From positions 2,285,871 through 2,349,870 of the forward strand of contig NZ_CP136574.1 in the NCBI RefSeq assembly GCF_035195345.1: 64,000 nucleotides of DNA, given 5' to 3'. The stretch comes from Flavobacterium sp. (GTDB lineage Bacteria > Bacteroidota > Bacteroidia > Flavobacteriales > Flavobacteriaceae). Every line of letters starts with the position of its first letter. Within the stretch, counting starts at the first letter, position 1. The notes under the pieces are model-generated. The model searched no databases and was not told the origin of the DNA. It saw only the letters and a program-made list of their open reading frames with translations. Of this stretch, positions 19,071 through 27,498 are shown one piece after another. Made by a program: the position numbers and the translations under genes.

Positions 19071-21854
19071 TTAGTTTATTAATATTGATTTTGAAAATTT
19101 TAAATTTTGGTTAACATCATATATGTTAATGTAGTAAACTCCTTGATTTAATTTGTTTTCGAATTTAATTTTACCAGTATTATCGTTCATAATTAATGAA
19201 TTATTTTGGATTAATTGCCCTAAGCAATTAAATATTTTGTATTCAAATTGCTCATTATTATCATTTTGAAAAGATACAAAAATACCATTTTCTGAAGTTG
19301 TAGGATTTGGATACATTTTAACTCCTGATACATTAAAATCTTCGTTACTTAGAGCAGATGCTTGAAAAACAATTTTAAAACGATTACCTGTACTTAGAGC
19401 TTCACTTGTAACCTGAAAAGGATATTCATAGATAGTGCCATCTAAATTAATTTCTGATAAGGTTCCTAAATATAGGTCTTGTAAAAAAGCTTGTCCAGAA
19501 AATGTAAAATTTTCAGTATAAAGTTTTAATTTATAATTTGAATTAACGGTTGTTTGTGTTACTCTAATAGTTAAAAAGTCATTATTTTGAATAGGAGCCC
19601 TATGTTCTGATGATAATGATTTTAAATCTGTGTAAAATGCAATAGTCTCTGATGGATTAGATAATTTTGTTACATCATCAATGTCGTATATATTATTGCC
19701 ACCTATATAAAAACCAGCGACAACAGCATCTTTTTTATTCCAAATATTATCTTCTTCTTTGTGAAGCGAAATTCTTATACGTTCCGATGAAATTGTAGAA
19801 GCTACTCTACTGATAACATTGTTTGTGTTAATAGTAGTTTTATGAGTTTCTTTTATTGTCAAAGTTGAAGTTGAAGTAGCTGCTTTTATAAAAAAAGCTT
19901 CACCTGATTGTAAGATAGTTGAAGGATAACGTGTAGAGCCTGTATCACTATATCCATTTACACTATCCCAAGTAACATAAGCTCCATAAGAACCTAAAGT
20001 AGGATCTATATACCATATTTTTTTACCAATACCACTATTTGAAGCATCGTTTAATATTGATGCAAAATCTATAGGGCTTGCATACGGGTTTCCAACTAAA
20101 TAATAGGTATTAGGTGATACATTCGAATACACAACATTCCCTGTAATTAGAGCGCCAGATGCTTTTAAGGTTGTTGTAATTTGTGGATTAATTGGGTTTA
20201 CATTTCCATTGCCATCAGTAGCATTGCCAAATGGATGGGTGGCAAAAATCAGAAACCCATTGTTAATAGAACCTCCAAATAAAGGCTCATTAAATGTATT
20301 TGTAACGTTTGACCAAGTTCCAGTAGTGTTATTAAATTTTCTTAAACTATGGCTTGAATTATTTATTAATTGCAAGCCATTTGAAACTAGGTTTCCTGAA
20401 GGGCCCCAAATGTCAGTTCCATATCCTGTTATTGAAACTCCATTATTTTGCCAATTAAAATAAACTGAATTATTACTACTTCCTTTAACTGGAGCAGTAA
20501 GTAATCGCCATTTTCTACCTGCATTTGGTAAATAACGTTCAATATTTACATTGCCAGTTATAGTTGGATTTAGCGTTAATGGAGCAACCCTTGCGGTATT
20601 AGCAATACTTGAAACTAATGTAATGATGCCTCCGGTATTGAATGAAACTGCCGCAGTAACATCAAACAATGTTTTAACTCTTACATCTCCTGTGCCAGTA
20701 ATTGAACCTGCTGTAGTTACAACTAATTGATTAGGGTAAATTGTTTTGTTTATTTCTACACCATTTGTAGAACTCAACGTTAATTTTTCTAATTTTGAAA
20801 CATCTTCAATTAATTCTAAACCTGTATTTATTCGAGCAGTATGTTGTGAATAGACTAAATTATATGTTGCTCCGTCAACAATTGATGGCGAACTATTAAC
20901 TGTTCCACCACTTCTTGTGATTGAAGATCCAGTACTTAACGTGTAATTTCCCAACAGGTTTCCTTTCGTTAAAAATAAATTTCCAGTACTATTAATTGTA
21001 AATCCAGAACTTGAAACATCATAGTTTGAATTTATTTTTAAATCTCTATAGGTTGTATTGTAAACTTCTAATCCATTTCCATTTGGACTATATTCAACGG
21101 TACATCCTGTAAAAATTGGTACAAGTTGTGATAATTGAGTTCCGCCAAGCATATTGAAGACGAAAGGATTTGAATTGGTAAGTTTTAGAGTGCCTGTTCT
21201 TGTAGCAACGTTACTAGTGTATTGAGTATTAGTTCCATTACTTTCTTGGGTCATAATTAGTTGACCATTAATTGTTATTGTTCCTGAGTCATGCCTTAAA
21301 GTGGCTCTATTATTTAGACCTCCTTGGATATTTGAATATAAATTAACATCTCCATTTACTTCTAGAATTAAATTTGTTCTGCAAGCTAAAGTTGTAGTTC
21401 TACTTACACTAACAGGTGTCATATCATTTCCTACATTAATGGATCCAACTTGAATAGAACCAGGGCCATTCAAAACAGATGTATGACTATTAGAAGAATT
21501 CGGTTGTACAGTAAAATCGTTTGTTATGGTTAAAATTCTACCACTATTAATTGTCAATACAGCTGAATTAGTATTTAAAGAAGATGTATTGGAAGTTAAT
21601 CCAACTGTGTTGTTAGCTAAGGGTTCGGATTTTAATGAATTACAAAATGAATTTACAGAAACAGTAATTGAGTGTGCTCTTATTATCACATCATCATCTG
21701 CATCTGGAATGCCATCCGCATCTGTCCCTGTATATGTCCATGTGCTCGCTGTATTCCATTGACCAGTAGCTTGACTCGTAAACACAGCTTGTGAAAATAA
21801 TGAATAGCTATTAAGCAGTATTACTGCTGTCATAATTTTGTAAAATAACTTCAT
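19071..21854 (-). CDS. Large T9SS type A-sorted surface or secreted protein
   Basis: The ATG at 21854 is preferred over the one at 21884, because the protein then begins directly with a normal signal peptide (KLFYKIMTAVILLNSYSLFSQ) and lies about 28 bp below a -7 element. The protein of about 927 residues opens with QWNTASTWTYTGTDADGIPDADD, continues with beta-helix-like segments and ends with a T9SS type A domain (KMYPNPTTSENGIFVSF, then YYINIYDVNQNLKFSKSILI). It is exported through T9SS and either anchored or released. The middle carries no recognised enzymatic motif, so function and ligand are unknown. It leads an operon with the small PID-motif protein. Confidence 0.88.
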   Translation of the reverse strand: MKLFYKIMTAVILLNSYSLFSQAVFTSQATGQWNTASTWTYTGTDADGIPDADDDVIIRAHSITVSVNSFCNSLKSEPLANNTVGLTSNTSSLNTNSAVLTINSGRILTITNDFTVQPNSSNSHTSVLNGPGSIQVGSINVGNDMTPVSVSRTTTLACRTNLILEVNGDVNLYSNIQGGLNNRATLRHDSGTITINGQLIMTQESNGTNTQYTSNVATRTGTLKLTNSNPFVFNMLGGTQLSQLVPIFTGCTVEYSPNGNGLEVYNTTYRDLKINSNYDVSSSGFTINSTGNLFLTKGNLLGNYTLSTGSSITRSGGTVNSSPSIVDGATYNLVYSQHTARINTGLELIEDVSKLEKLTLSSTNGVEINKTIYPNQLVVTTAGSITGTGDVRVKTLFDVTAAVSFNTGGIITLVSSIANTARVAPLTLNPTITGNVNIERYLPNAGRKWRLLTAPVKGSSNNSVYFNWQNNGVSITGYGTDIWGPSGNLVSNGLQLINNSSHSLRKFNNTTGTWSNVTNTFNEPLFGGSINNGFLIFATHPFGNATDGNGNVNPINPQITTTLKASGALITGNVVYSNVSPNTYYLVGNPYASPIDFASILNDASNSGIGKKIWYIDPTLGSYGAYVTWDSVNGYSDTGSTRYPSTILQSGEAFFIKAATSTSTLTIKETHKTTINTNNVISRVASTISSERIRISLHKEEDNIWNKKDAVVAGFYIGGNNIYDIDDVTKLSNPSETIAFYTDLKSLSSEHRAPIQNNDFLTIRVTQTTVNSNYKLKLYTENFTFSGQAFLQDLYLGTLSEINLDGTIYEYPFQVTSEALSTGNRFKIVFQASALSNEDFNVSGVKMYPNPTTSENGIFVSFQNDNNEQFEYKIFNCLGQLIQNNSLIMNDNTGKIKFENKLNQGVYYINIYDVNQNLKFSKSILIN

Positions 21855-21881
21855 AAAGTTTTTTATTATTAAATATCTTTG

Positions 21882-21889
21882 CAAAGTTA
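21882..21889 (-). promoter_or_regulatory. -7 element (TAACTTTG) of the T9SS type A gene
   Basis: On the minus strand TAACTTTG matches TAnnTTTG and lies 27 bp upstream of the preferred ATG at 21854. A run of ten A on the plus strand (21889-21898) touches it and occupies the spacer region. No TTG is found at the usual -33 distance. Confidence 0.55.
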
Positions 21890-21950
21890 AAAAAAAAATT
21901 TAGTTTAAAAAATATTGTTGGATAAGATTTAATATTAATTTAAAATTTAC

Positions 21951-21958
21951 TATATTCG
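21951..21958 (+). promoter_or_regulatory. Probable -7 element (TATATTCG)
   Basis: TATATTCG is one base from TAnnTTTG and lies 22 bp upstream of the ATG of the beta-barrel gene at 21981, a normal distance for a short leader. Confidence 0.4.
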
Positions 21959-21980
21959 TAATTAGTAAAAAATATACTTT

Positions 21981-22589
21981 ATGAAATATACAATCATGAT
22001 TTTATCTATATTCTTGTCTATGATATCCCACAATTGTTTTACACAAGATATAAAAACAGATACCACCGCTTTACCTTATTTGCAAAAAGCAGAGTTCAAT
22101 GTATTTGGAGTGGGAGTTGCATATGAACTTCCTGTTGCTAAAGGTTTTACTTTAGATTCAGGTATGGGTTTTTCTAGTGGAGCTGAAATTATTAATAATA
22201 AAATTAAGTTTCAAAAAAGTTTATTTGAACCTGCGTTTTATCTGAAATCAGAATTAAAATATTACTATAATAGATATGTAAGAGTGGCAAAGAAATTGTC
22301 TACTAGAAATGGAGAGGGGAGTTATTTTGCAATTCAAAATAAATTTGTTTCTCAACGCTTATTTGATTCAAAGACTAGGTTGAGTAACGTTTTATTATAT
22401 GAAGTGCATTGGGGAATTCAGCGTAATCTTTATAAAAACTTTTTATTTAATTTTCATATAGGTTTAGGGCGTTCTAATGATTTTACTACTGGTGGTAGTA
22501 CTTTTTATACTTCTTTAGGTGTAAAGGTTTCTTATTTGTTGGTGGCAAAAAAAATTACGATAAGTTCTTTTGGTAAGAATAAGTTTTAA
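21981..22589 (+). CDS. Hypothetical outer-membrane beta-barrel-like protein
   Basis: The 202-residue protein has a signal peptide (MILSIFLSMISHNCFTQ). Amphipathic strand-like segments with alternating aromatic residues follow (GVGVAYELPVAKGFTL, FYLKSELKYYYNRY, NFLFNFHIGLGRSNDF, TSLGVKVSYLLV), as expected of an eight-strand-class outer-membrane barrel. I do not recognise a named family. It is divergent from the T9SS type A gene and upstream of, but not tightly linked to, the OmpA-family gene. Confidence 0.65.
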   Translation: MKYTIMILSIFLSMISHNCFTQDIKTDTTALPYLQKAEFNVFGVGVAYELPVAKGFTLDSGMGFSSGAEIINNKIKFQKSLFEPAFYLKSELKYYYNRYVRVAKKLSTRNGEGSYFAIQNKFVSQRLFDSKTRLSNVLLYEVHWGIQRNLYKNFLFNFHIGLGRSNDFTTGGSTFYTSLGVKVSYLLVAKKITISSFGKNKF

Positions 22590-22729
22590 AACGATTTGTG
22601 TAGAATTTTTGTTTACTTAATTTGCAAAATATACTCAAATGGGCTTTGTTAAGATTATAGGAATCAGGTTAAGAAATAATTAAATCTAACAATTTTGCCA
22701 AACAATATTTTTTTTATCAAAAAAAAAAC

Positions 22730-22737
22730 TAATTTTG
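22730..22737 (+). promoter_or_regulatory. -7 element (TAATTTTG) of the OmpA-family gene
   Basis: TAATTTTG matches TAnnTTTG and lies 29 bp before the preferred ATG at 22767, which supports that start over the upstream TTG at 22695. A run of ten A (22719-22728) sits immediately upstream in the spacer. Confidence 0.55.
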
Positions 22738-22766
22738 CTAATTATAAAAGAATTAAAATTTCACTT

Positions 22767-24137
22767 ATGAGTATTTTTAAAAAATATTTTATTTTTTTCT
22801 TTGTTTTAGTGTTTACTAAAAACATAGCGCAGGAAAAAAAGGATTCGGTTTATATTCCTAATAAGGTTGTTAATAAGGTGGTTTCGGACACTGTTCATCC
22901 TAAAGATAGAGAAAAAAACTATAATCGTTGGTCGGTTAACTTGAATGGGGGTACAAATATTGGTATTCGTCCTTTTACAGATGGTTACTATGCCACCACA
23001 CCTAATTATTTTACAAAGCCAGAATTTAATCACTTTGATTTAAATGTTCGTAGAATGTTTAATACTAAGTTTGGTGTAATGCTTGATTTTGGATACGATA
23101 ACTTTACATCTGATTCAGGAAGCCCTGATTTTAGCAACAATATGTACCGTACTAGTTTTCAAGGGTTGTTGAATATGCATCGCATAATGAATTGGGAAGA
23201 GTTTACGGAAACGTTTGGATTGCAATTTCATTTAGGCCCTGGCTTTTCTTTTTTAGAAGCGCCTGGTACTTCTTCATTTAATCACTATGATAATATTTTT
23301 AGCATAATTGGTGGAGCTACACTCTTAATTAAAGTTTCTGATCGATTGGCTTTTAATTTAGATTATACTATGATTAGTAATCTTTCACACCATGTTGCTT
23401 TAGATGGTCAATCTAGCATAGATCCTAGTGAAAGTAGAACAGGTTCAATGTATACAACATCATTAGGTTTAACGCTATATTTAGGAAAAAAAGAACGTCA
23501 TGCTGATTGGTATTGGGAAAACTTAAATGTTAAAGATGAATATAAAAATTTATTAGCAAGAGTTGAAGAATTAGAAACCATGATGAATGATACAGATAGA
23601 GATGGAGTACCAGATCATTTAGATGTTGAAAACAATACTATTGGTGGGGTTGTTGTGGATACAAAAGGGAGAGCTGTGGATTTAAATAACAATGGTGTAC
23701 CTGATGAACTAGAGAGCTATGTTAATAATAAGTATGGAGATATAGAAACTATTATCAATAACATGGCATCGGGAGAGTATTCAACTGCTCAAATGAAAAA
23801 CATGATTAATGGACAGTATGTTAATGTGTTCTTTGATTTTGATGAAACAAGAATTACTACAGGAACCATCTCTGCAATTAATTTCTTAATCAAATACATG
23901 ATTGCTAATCCAAGTGCAAACGCTGAAATTATTGGTTATGCAGATGAATTAGGAGATGTTAATTACAACATTGCGTTATCGCGCAAAAGAGCACAACGTG
24001 TATTAGAAATGGTGGTTCGTTCAGGTATAGATGCAAGTCGATTAAAATTAGTGGTTAAAGGATCGGATAAATCAGTTCCAAAAAATTCTAAACTAGCGCG
24101 TCAGTTGGTAAGAAGAGTTGCATTTAAGGTGGATTAA
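22767..24137 (+). CDS. OmpA-family outer-membrane protein with thrombospondin type 3-like repeats
   Basis: From the ATG at 22767 the protein has 456 residues: a signal peptide (FKKYFIFFFVLVFTKNIAQ) and an N-terminal eight-strand barrel (about residues 50-250). A calcium-binding-type linker follows (DTDRDGVPDHLD and DLNNNGVPDELE). The C-terminal OmpA peptidoglycan-binding domain spans about 340-456 (VFFDFDETRI, GYADELGDVNYNIALSRKRA). It would tie the outer membrane to the cell wall; the barrel may also be a surface antigen. Many Bacteroidota carry this layout. The longer frame from 22695 uses a TTG that lies upstream of the apparent promoter and is rejected. Confidence 0.9.
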   Translation: MSIFKKYFIFFFVLVFTKNIAQEKKDSVYIPNKVVNKVVSDTVHPKDREKNYNRWSVNLNGGTNIGIRPFTDGYYATTPNYFTKPEFNHFDLNVRRMFNTKFGVMLDFGYDNFTSDSGSPDFSNNMYRTSFQGLLNMHRIMNWEEFTETFGLQFHLGPGFSFLEAPGTSSFNHYDNIFSIIGGATLLIKVSDRLAFNLDYTMISNLSHHVALDGQSSIDPSESRTGSMYTTSLGLTLYLGKKERHADWYWENLNVKDEYKNLLARVEELETMMNDTDRDGVPDHLDVENNTIGGVVVDTKGRAVDLNNNGVPDELESYVNNKYGDIETIINNMASGEYSTAQMKNMINGQYVNVFFDFDETRITTGTISAINFLIKYMIANPSANAEIIGYADELGDVNYNIALSRKRAQRVLEMVVRSGIDASRLKLVVKGSDKSVPKNSKLARQLVRRVAFKVD

Positions 24138-24156
24138 GTAAGATTATTTTATATAT

Positions 24157-24185
24157 AAAGGTCTGTAAATTTTTTACAGACCTTT
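24157..24185 (+). terminator. Intrinsic terminator after the OmpA-family gene
   Basis: A perfect 13-bp stem (24157-24169 with 24173-24185) with a 3-nt loop is followed by a short T-run, 19 bp past the OmpA-family stop. Confidence 0.82.
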
Positions 24186-24343
24186 TTTATAGAAATTATT
24201 TTTTGAATTAATTTCTTAAAAGTGTGACTAAAATTATTGAAAATAGTTTATTCATTGAATTAGATTTAATATTTATGCAAAAAAAAACTTGAGATTTTGT
24301 AAATTTTATTTAATTTTATAAATATATTACCTACCCATAGCCT

Positions 24344-26170
24344 ATGAAAAAGAGCCTCATTGTAATAGCCTTACTTACTGTTTCGTTTTTGTGGAGCCAA
24401 AATAAAAAGGATTATACTTCGTATTATAATGCGTTTTTAAAGAAACAATTTTCTGATCCTCAATTATCTAAAAAGTATTTGGATTCTATCTTGTTGCTTC
24501 CTAAGCTACCTGATAGCACCATTTGTAAAACGTTTAATGATGTTGGGATTTATCATGCCATAGTGGGCGATTATGAAGGTGCTCTTCGTAATTTTGAAAA
24601 ATCCTATACTTTTGACCCTAACTGTAGTGTAAAAACTAAGGCAAATATTTTATGTAATATTGCCAATACACAAAAATTATTTGGCAAATTTGAGTTGGCT
24701 TTAAAAAATTTATCGAAATCAAAAAAATTATATGCATCTATTCAGGATGAAAAAAATTTATTAAAAGTTGAAAGTGAAATTTGTGCTGTTTATTATAACA
24801 AATCGGATTTCAATAAAGCATTAGAAATATCTTCCGAATTAATTCCAAAATTGGAAGAATTAGGTGATGAAAAATTACTTAACATTCAACTGTTACGACA
24901 AGCCAATATTCAGTTTAATATTGGGGATTTTGCTAATGCTATTGTGTATTACAACAAAACCTTGCCTTATTTTAGTGAAGAAATAGAAAATAATCTTCAA
25001 AATAAGTACGTGGCATTAATGAATATAGGCGCTTGTTACAGTGAATTGAGCAGTCCTAAATCTATGGGTTTTTTCAACAAAGCCCTTATAGGTTTTCGAG
25101 CTATTTCAGATAGTAGAAATGAGTTTTTCTGTATGGGAAGAATTGGGAAGTATTATTATAAAATTAAAGACTATACGAAAGCGTCACCTTATTTAAAAAA
25201 ATCTTTTGATTATATGTATGCCAATTTGCCTCACATATCTTTAGAGATTTTTACTTTTTACCTCAATAGTTTGCAAAAACAAAATCGTTTTTCAGAAATT
25301 AAGGAATTGTTGGCTTTAGATGCGGCGACTATGCTGGTGGAGGCTAATTTGCAAGAAAAGATTTTTTATTACGAAACACTAGCTACGCTATACGGAAAAT
25401 TTGGAGATAAACCAGCCGAATACAGTGCGTTAAAAAGTTTGCAAACGCTATATGCAGAGCGACAAAAAGAAAATACTTTCGAAGAATTGCAAAAAAAGTT
25501 GAATCAGTACAATCTTAAAAATGAAGTAACTAAAAATAAAAATTTAGAACTAAAATTAGCTAATTTAAAATTACAAAATTTCATAATTACCATTTCTATA
25601 ATCCTTTTATTAGTATTGGTGTTTTTTATAACGGACAAACACAAAAAGAAATCCAAAATTCAAAAGCTTGTTTTATTGCAGTTAGAACAAGAAAAGGTAA
25701 TGCATGAAAAGAGTGCAGAACTTAAAGATGTGCAATTGCAATTAGAATCGGAAGTTAAACATGCTAAAGAACGTGAATTAACGGCTTTACAATTAAGAAT
25801 ATTTGAAATTAAAGAGAAGGTAATTGAACTTTTAAAATCAAATGAATTAAACATTGATGATCAAGCAATAGAAAAATTAGTGAATAATGTAAATGGTTGT
25901 TTTGAAAATGAAGATTATTGGAAAGAGTTTCAATTTAGATTCACCAATATGCATCCCACTTTTTCTGCTGAAGTAACTCGTTTTTGTCATAAATTAACTA
26001 AAAAAGATATTGATTTTTTAACTTTGATTAAGTTAAATTTAAATAATAAAGAAATTGCAACCCTTATTAGCATTTCTTACGAAAGTGTCATTAGTAAACG
26101 ATATCTTCTTCGAAAGAAAATGGGATTTTCTAGTGATAACGAATTGGTTAGTTTTTTAGAAACACTATAA
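24344..26170 (+). CDS. TPR membrane regulator with C-terminal LuxR-like helix-turn-helix
   Basis: The 608-residue protein has an N-terminal signal sequence (SLIVIALLTVSFLWSQ) and about seven TPR-like helix pairs to roughly residue 370. A single membrane helix (FIITISIILLLVLVFFIT) near residues 406-423 comes next, then a coiled coil rich in E, K and L to about 500. The C-terminal domain (LTKKDIDFLTLIKLNLNNKE, then IATLISISYESVISKRYLLRK) is a LuxR/GerE-like HTH. This layout places the TPR sensor in the periplasm and the DNA-binding tail in the cytoplasm. The signal and target genes are unknown; neighbouring surface proteins are the obvious candidates. Confidence 0.82.
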   Translation: MKKSLIVIALLTVSFLWSQNKKDYTSYYNAFLKKQFSDPQLSKKYLDSILLLPKLPDSTICKTFNDVGIYHAIVGDYEGALRNFEKSYTFDPNCSVKTKANILCNIANTQKLFGKFELALKNLSKSKKLYASIQDEKNLLKVESEICAVYYNKSDFNKALEISSELIPKLEELGDEKLLNIQLLRQANIQFNIGDFANAIVYYNKTLPYFSEEIENNLQNKYVALMNIGACYSELSSPKSMGFFNKALIGFRAISDSRNEFFCMGRIGKYYYKIKDYTKASPYLKKSFDYMYANLPHISLEIFTFYLNSLQKQNRFSEIKELLALDAATMLVEANLQEKIFYYETLATLYGKFGDKPAEYSALKSLQTLYAERQKENTFEELQKKLNQYNLKNEVTKNKNLELKLANLKLQNFIITISIILLLVLVFFITDKHKKKSKIQKLVLLQLEQEKVMHEKSAELKDVQLQLESEVKHAKERELTALQLRIFEIKEKVIELLKSNELNIDDQAIEKLVNNVNGCFENEDYWKEFQFRFTNMHPTFSAEVTRFCHKLTKKDIDFLTLIKLNLNNKEIATLISISYESVISKRYLLRKKMGFSSDNELVSFLETL

Positions 26171-26194
26171 TTGAATTCTATTTCTATAACATAA

Positions 26195-26242
26195 AAAAAA
26201 TGTTTAGAGAACCATTTTGTGACTATTTTTTAAACATTTTTT
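26195..26242 (+). terminator. Possible intrinsic terminator with long loop
   Basis: A 12-bp stem (about 26195-26206 with 26231-26242) closes a 24-nt loop just after the TPR/LuxR-like gene. It is AT-rich, so its strength is uncertain; a second hairpin follows at 26273. Confidence 0.4.
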
Positions 26243-26272
26243 ATCGAAAAATCATCGAAAATTAACTGATAA

Positions 26273-26308
26273 AAAAAACACTCACATCAGGTTATGGGAG
26301 TGTTTTTT
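26273..26308 (+). terminator. Intrinsic terminator
   Basis: An 11-bp stem (26273-26283 with 26298-26308) and a 14-nt loop end in a T-run. It lies between the TPR/LuxR-like gene and the truncated adhesin copy and would insulate that copy from upstream transcription. Confidence 0.7.
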
Positions 26309-26421
26309 GTTTTACAGTAAGATACATTTCCGAAAAACATTTTCTGATATTTTTTATTGGTGAGATTTTTTATAGGTAAATTGGATTTAAAAACACAGCT
26401 TTTATTGTCTAATCAATCTTC

Positions 26422-27006
26422 TCAAGATGTAACATAACAATCGCAATTCCAACCACCTCGCTAGTAGCAAATCAATGTGGAGCTTCGATTAATGTTACTG
26501 ATCGTATTTATGCAAGATCGGTTGCAAATGTGACGATGTATGCATTTAGAATTTATGCTTCGAATGGTGCTTTCATAGCAGAGTTAGAACGTCCATATAA
26601 TTTCTTTAGAATAACGGATATTGCTTATGCGTATAGTTCAATATATACAGTTAAGGTTAGAATCAAGCAAGGTATAGGAATGTTTGGTGAATACGGAACA
26701 ATTTGTAGTATAGAAACTCCAAAAGATGCCATTAAGAGAGAAACAATTTCGGTTGCAGCTCATTCGGTACTATCTGCGTATCCAAATCCATTTACAACAG
26801 CATTTACAATTACCCCATTAGAAGGTGAAACAGCTACCTTATTCTATCAAGTTTATGATGTAACTGGAAAAATGCTAGAGAGTAGATCAGTAGAAGCAAG
26901 TGAAGTAACAAATCATACCATAGGAGCTGATTATCCAGTAGGTATGTATTTAGTGATTGCACGCCAAGGCGCTACTACACAAACTTTCAAAATGATTAAA
27001 CAATAA
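26422..27006 (+). pseudogene. 5'-truncated duplicate of the NHL adhesin C-terminus (repeat domain + T9SS type A tail)
   Basis: The segment encodes the last cysteine-containing repeat (CGASINVTDRIYARS) and the whole T9SS type A tail (YPNPFTTAF to QTFKMIKQ) of the 2387-residue protein at 29385-36548. The first 147 bp (26422-26568) are identical to 35940-36086. The next part diverges strongly, and the tail is again nearly identical. A TAA lies in frame at 26410, four codons before the homology starts, and no signal peptide exists. The only starts are internal (GTG at 26530), so no exported product is expected. It may be a remnant of a second adhesin or a silent cassette that recombines with the intact gene. 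Its own terminator follows. Confidence 0.88.
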
Positions 27007-27031
27007 TTAAAGTTTCATAGGTTTTAAATTC

Positions 27032-27064
27032 AAAACCCGTCTCCATATAAGTGGAGGCGGTTTT
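27032..27064 (+). terminator. Intrinsic terminator after the truncated adhesin copy
   Basis: A GC-rich stem with one G-T pair and one mismatch (27032-27045 with 27051-27064) is followed by a T-run, 26 bp past the stop at 27006. Its sequence differs from the terminator after the intact gene. Confidence 0.75.
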
Positions 27065-27066
27065 TT

Positions 27067-27498
27067 GTATTTAAAAAAATCGATAGGATTACTTCGTAAA
27101 CGATAGCTTACTTATGATACCACAGAGTAAAAGGATTAAAACCTCTATATAGTCTCAGTGTAGCTAAGTTACATCAGTGTCACTCTGTGTAAAAATTTGC
27201 GATACTTTGTGTTCCTAAAAATCCGTCACCACCAGCGTTTTGCTTAAGCAAACCCGTTTCATCCGCGTGCTAAATCAATATTCGTTAATCAACATTCATT
27301 ATTAAAAATATCCGCAAAACCTCTAAATGCCCTAGTGTCGTAACCCTTAAGGGTACAATTCTTTCTAAGAATTTTTTATTTAATTTTTTATTTTAAAGAT
27401 TACTTAAATTTCTGTAATCTGTGTTCCAAGACCTGAAACCTGAAACCCGAAGCCTGAAACAAAAAAAATACAACTGTAAAGTGACAAAAATAGCCGTT
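27067..27498. other. Non-coding stretch with degenerate repeated words
   Basis: No convincing gene is seen in these 430 bases. The left part (about 27110-27220) contains words built on CACAGAGT / ACTCTGTGT in both orientations, which resemble non-coding repeats I recall from other flavobacterial genomes. The palindrome ACCCTTAAGGGT lies at 27343-27354. Near 27430-27460 the word CCTGAAAC occurs three times at short spacing. Confidence 0.5.

Noticed and set aside
22695..22766. Upstream start of the OmpA-family gene
   Set aside because: It lies upstream of the -7 element at 22730 and would precede the signal peptide with 24 irregular residues.
26530..27006. Reading the truncated adhesin copy as a functional 158-residue protein
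   Set aside because: It has no signal peptide and starts inside a repeat domain that is intact in the parent gene; a T9SS tail without an export signal would not be secreted.
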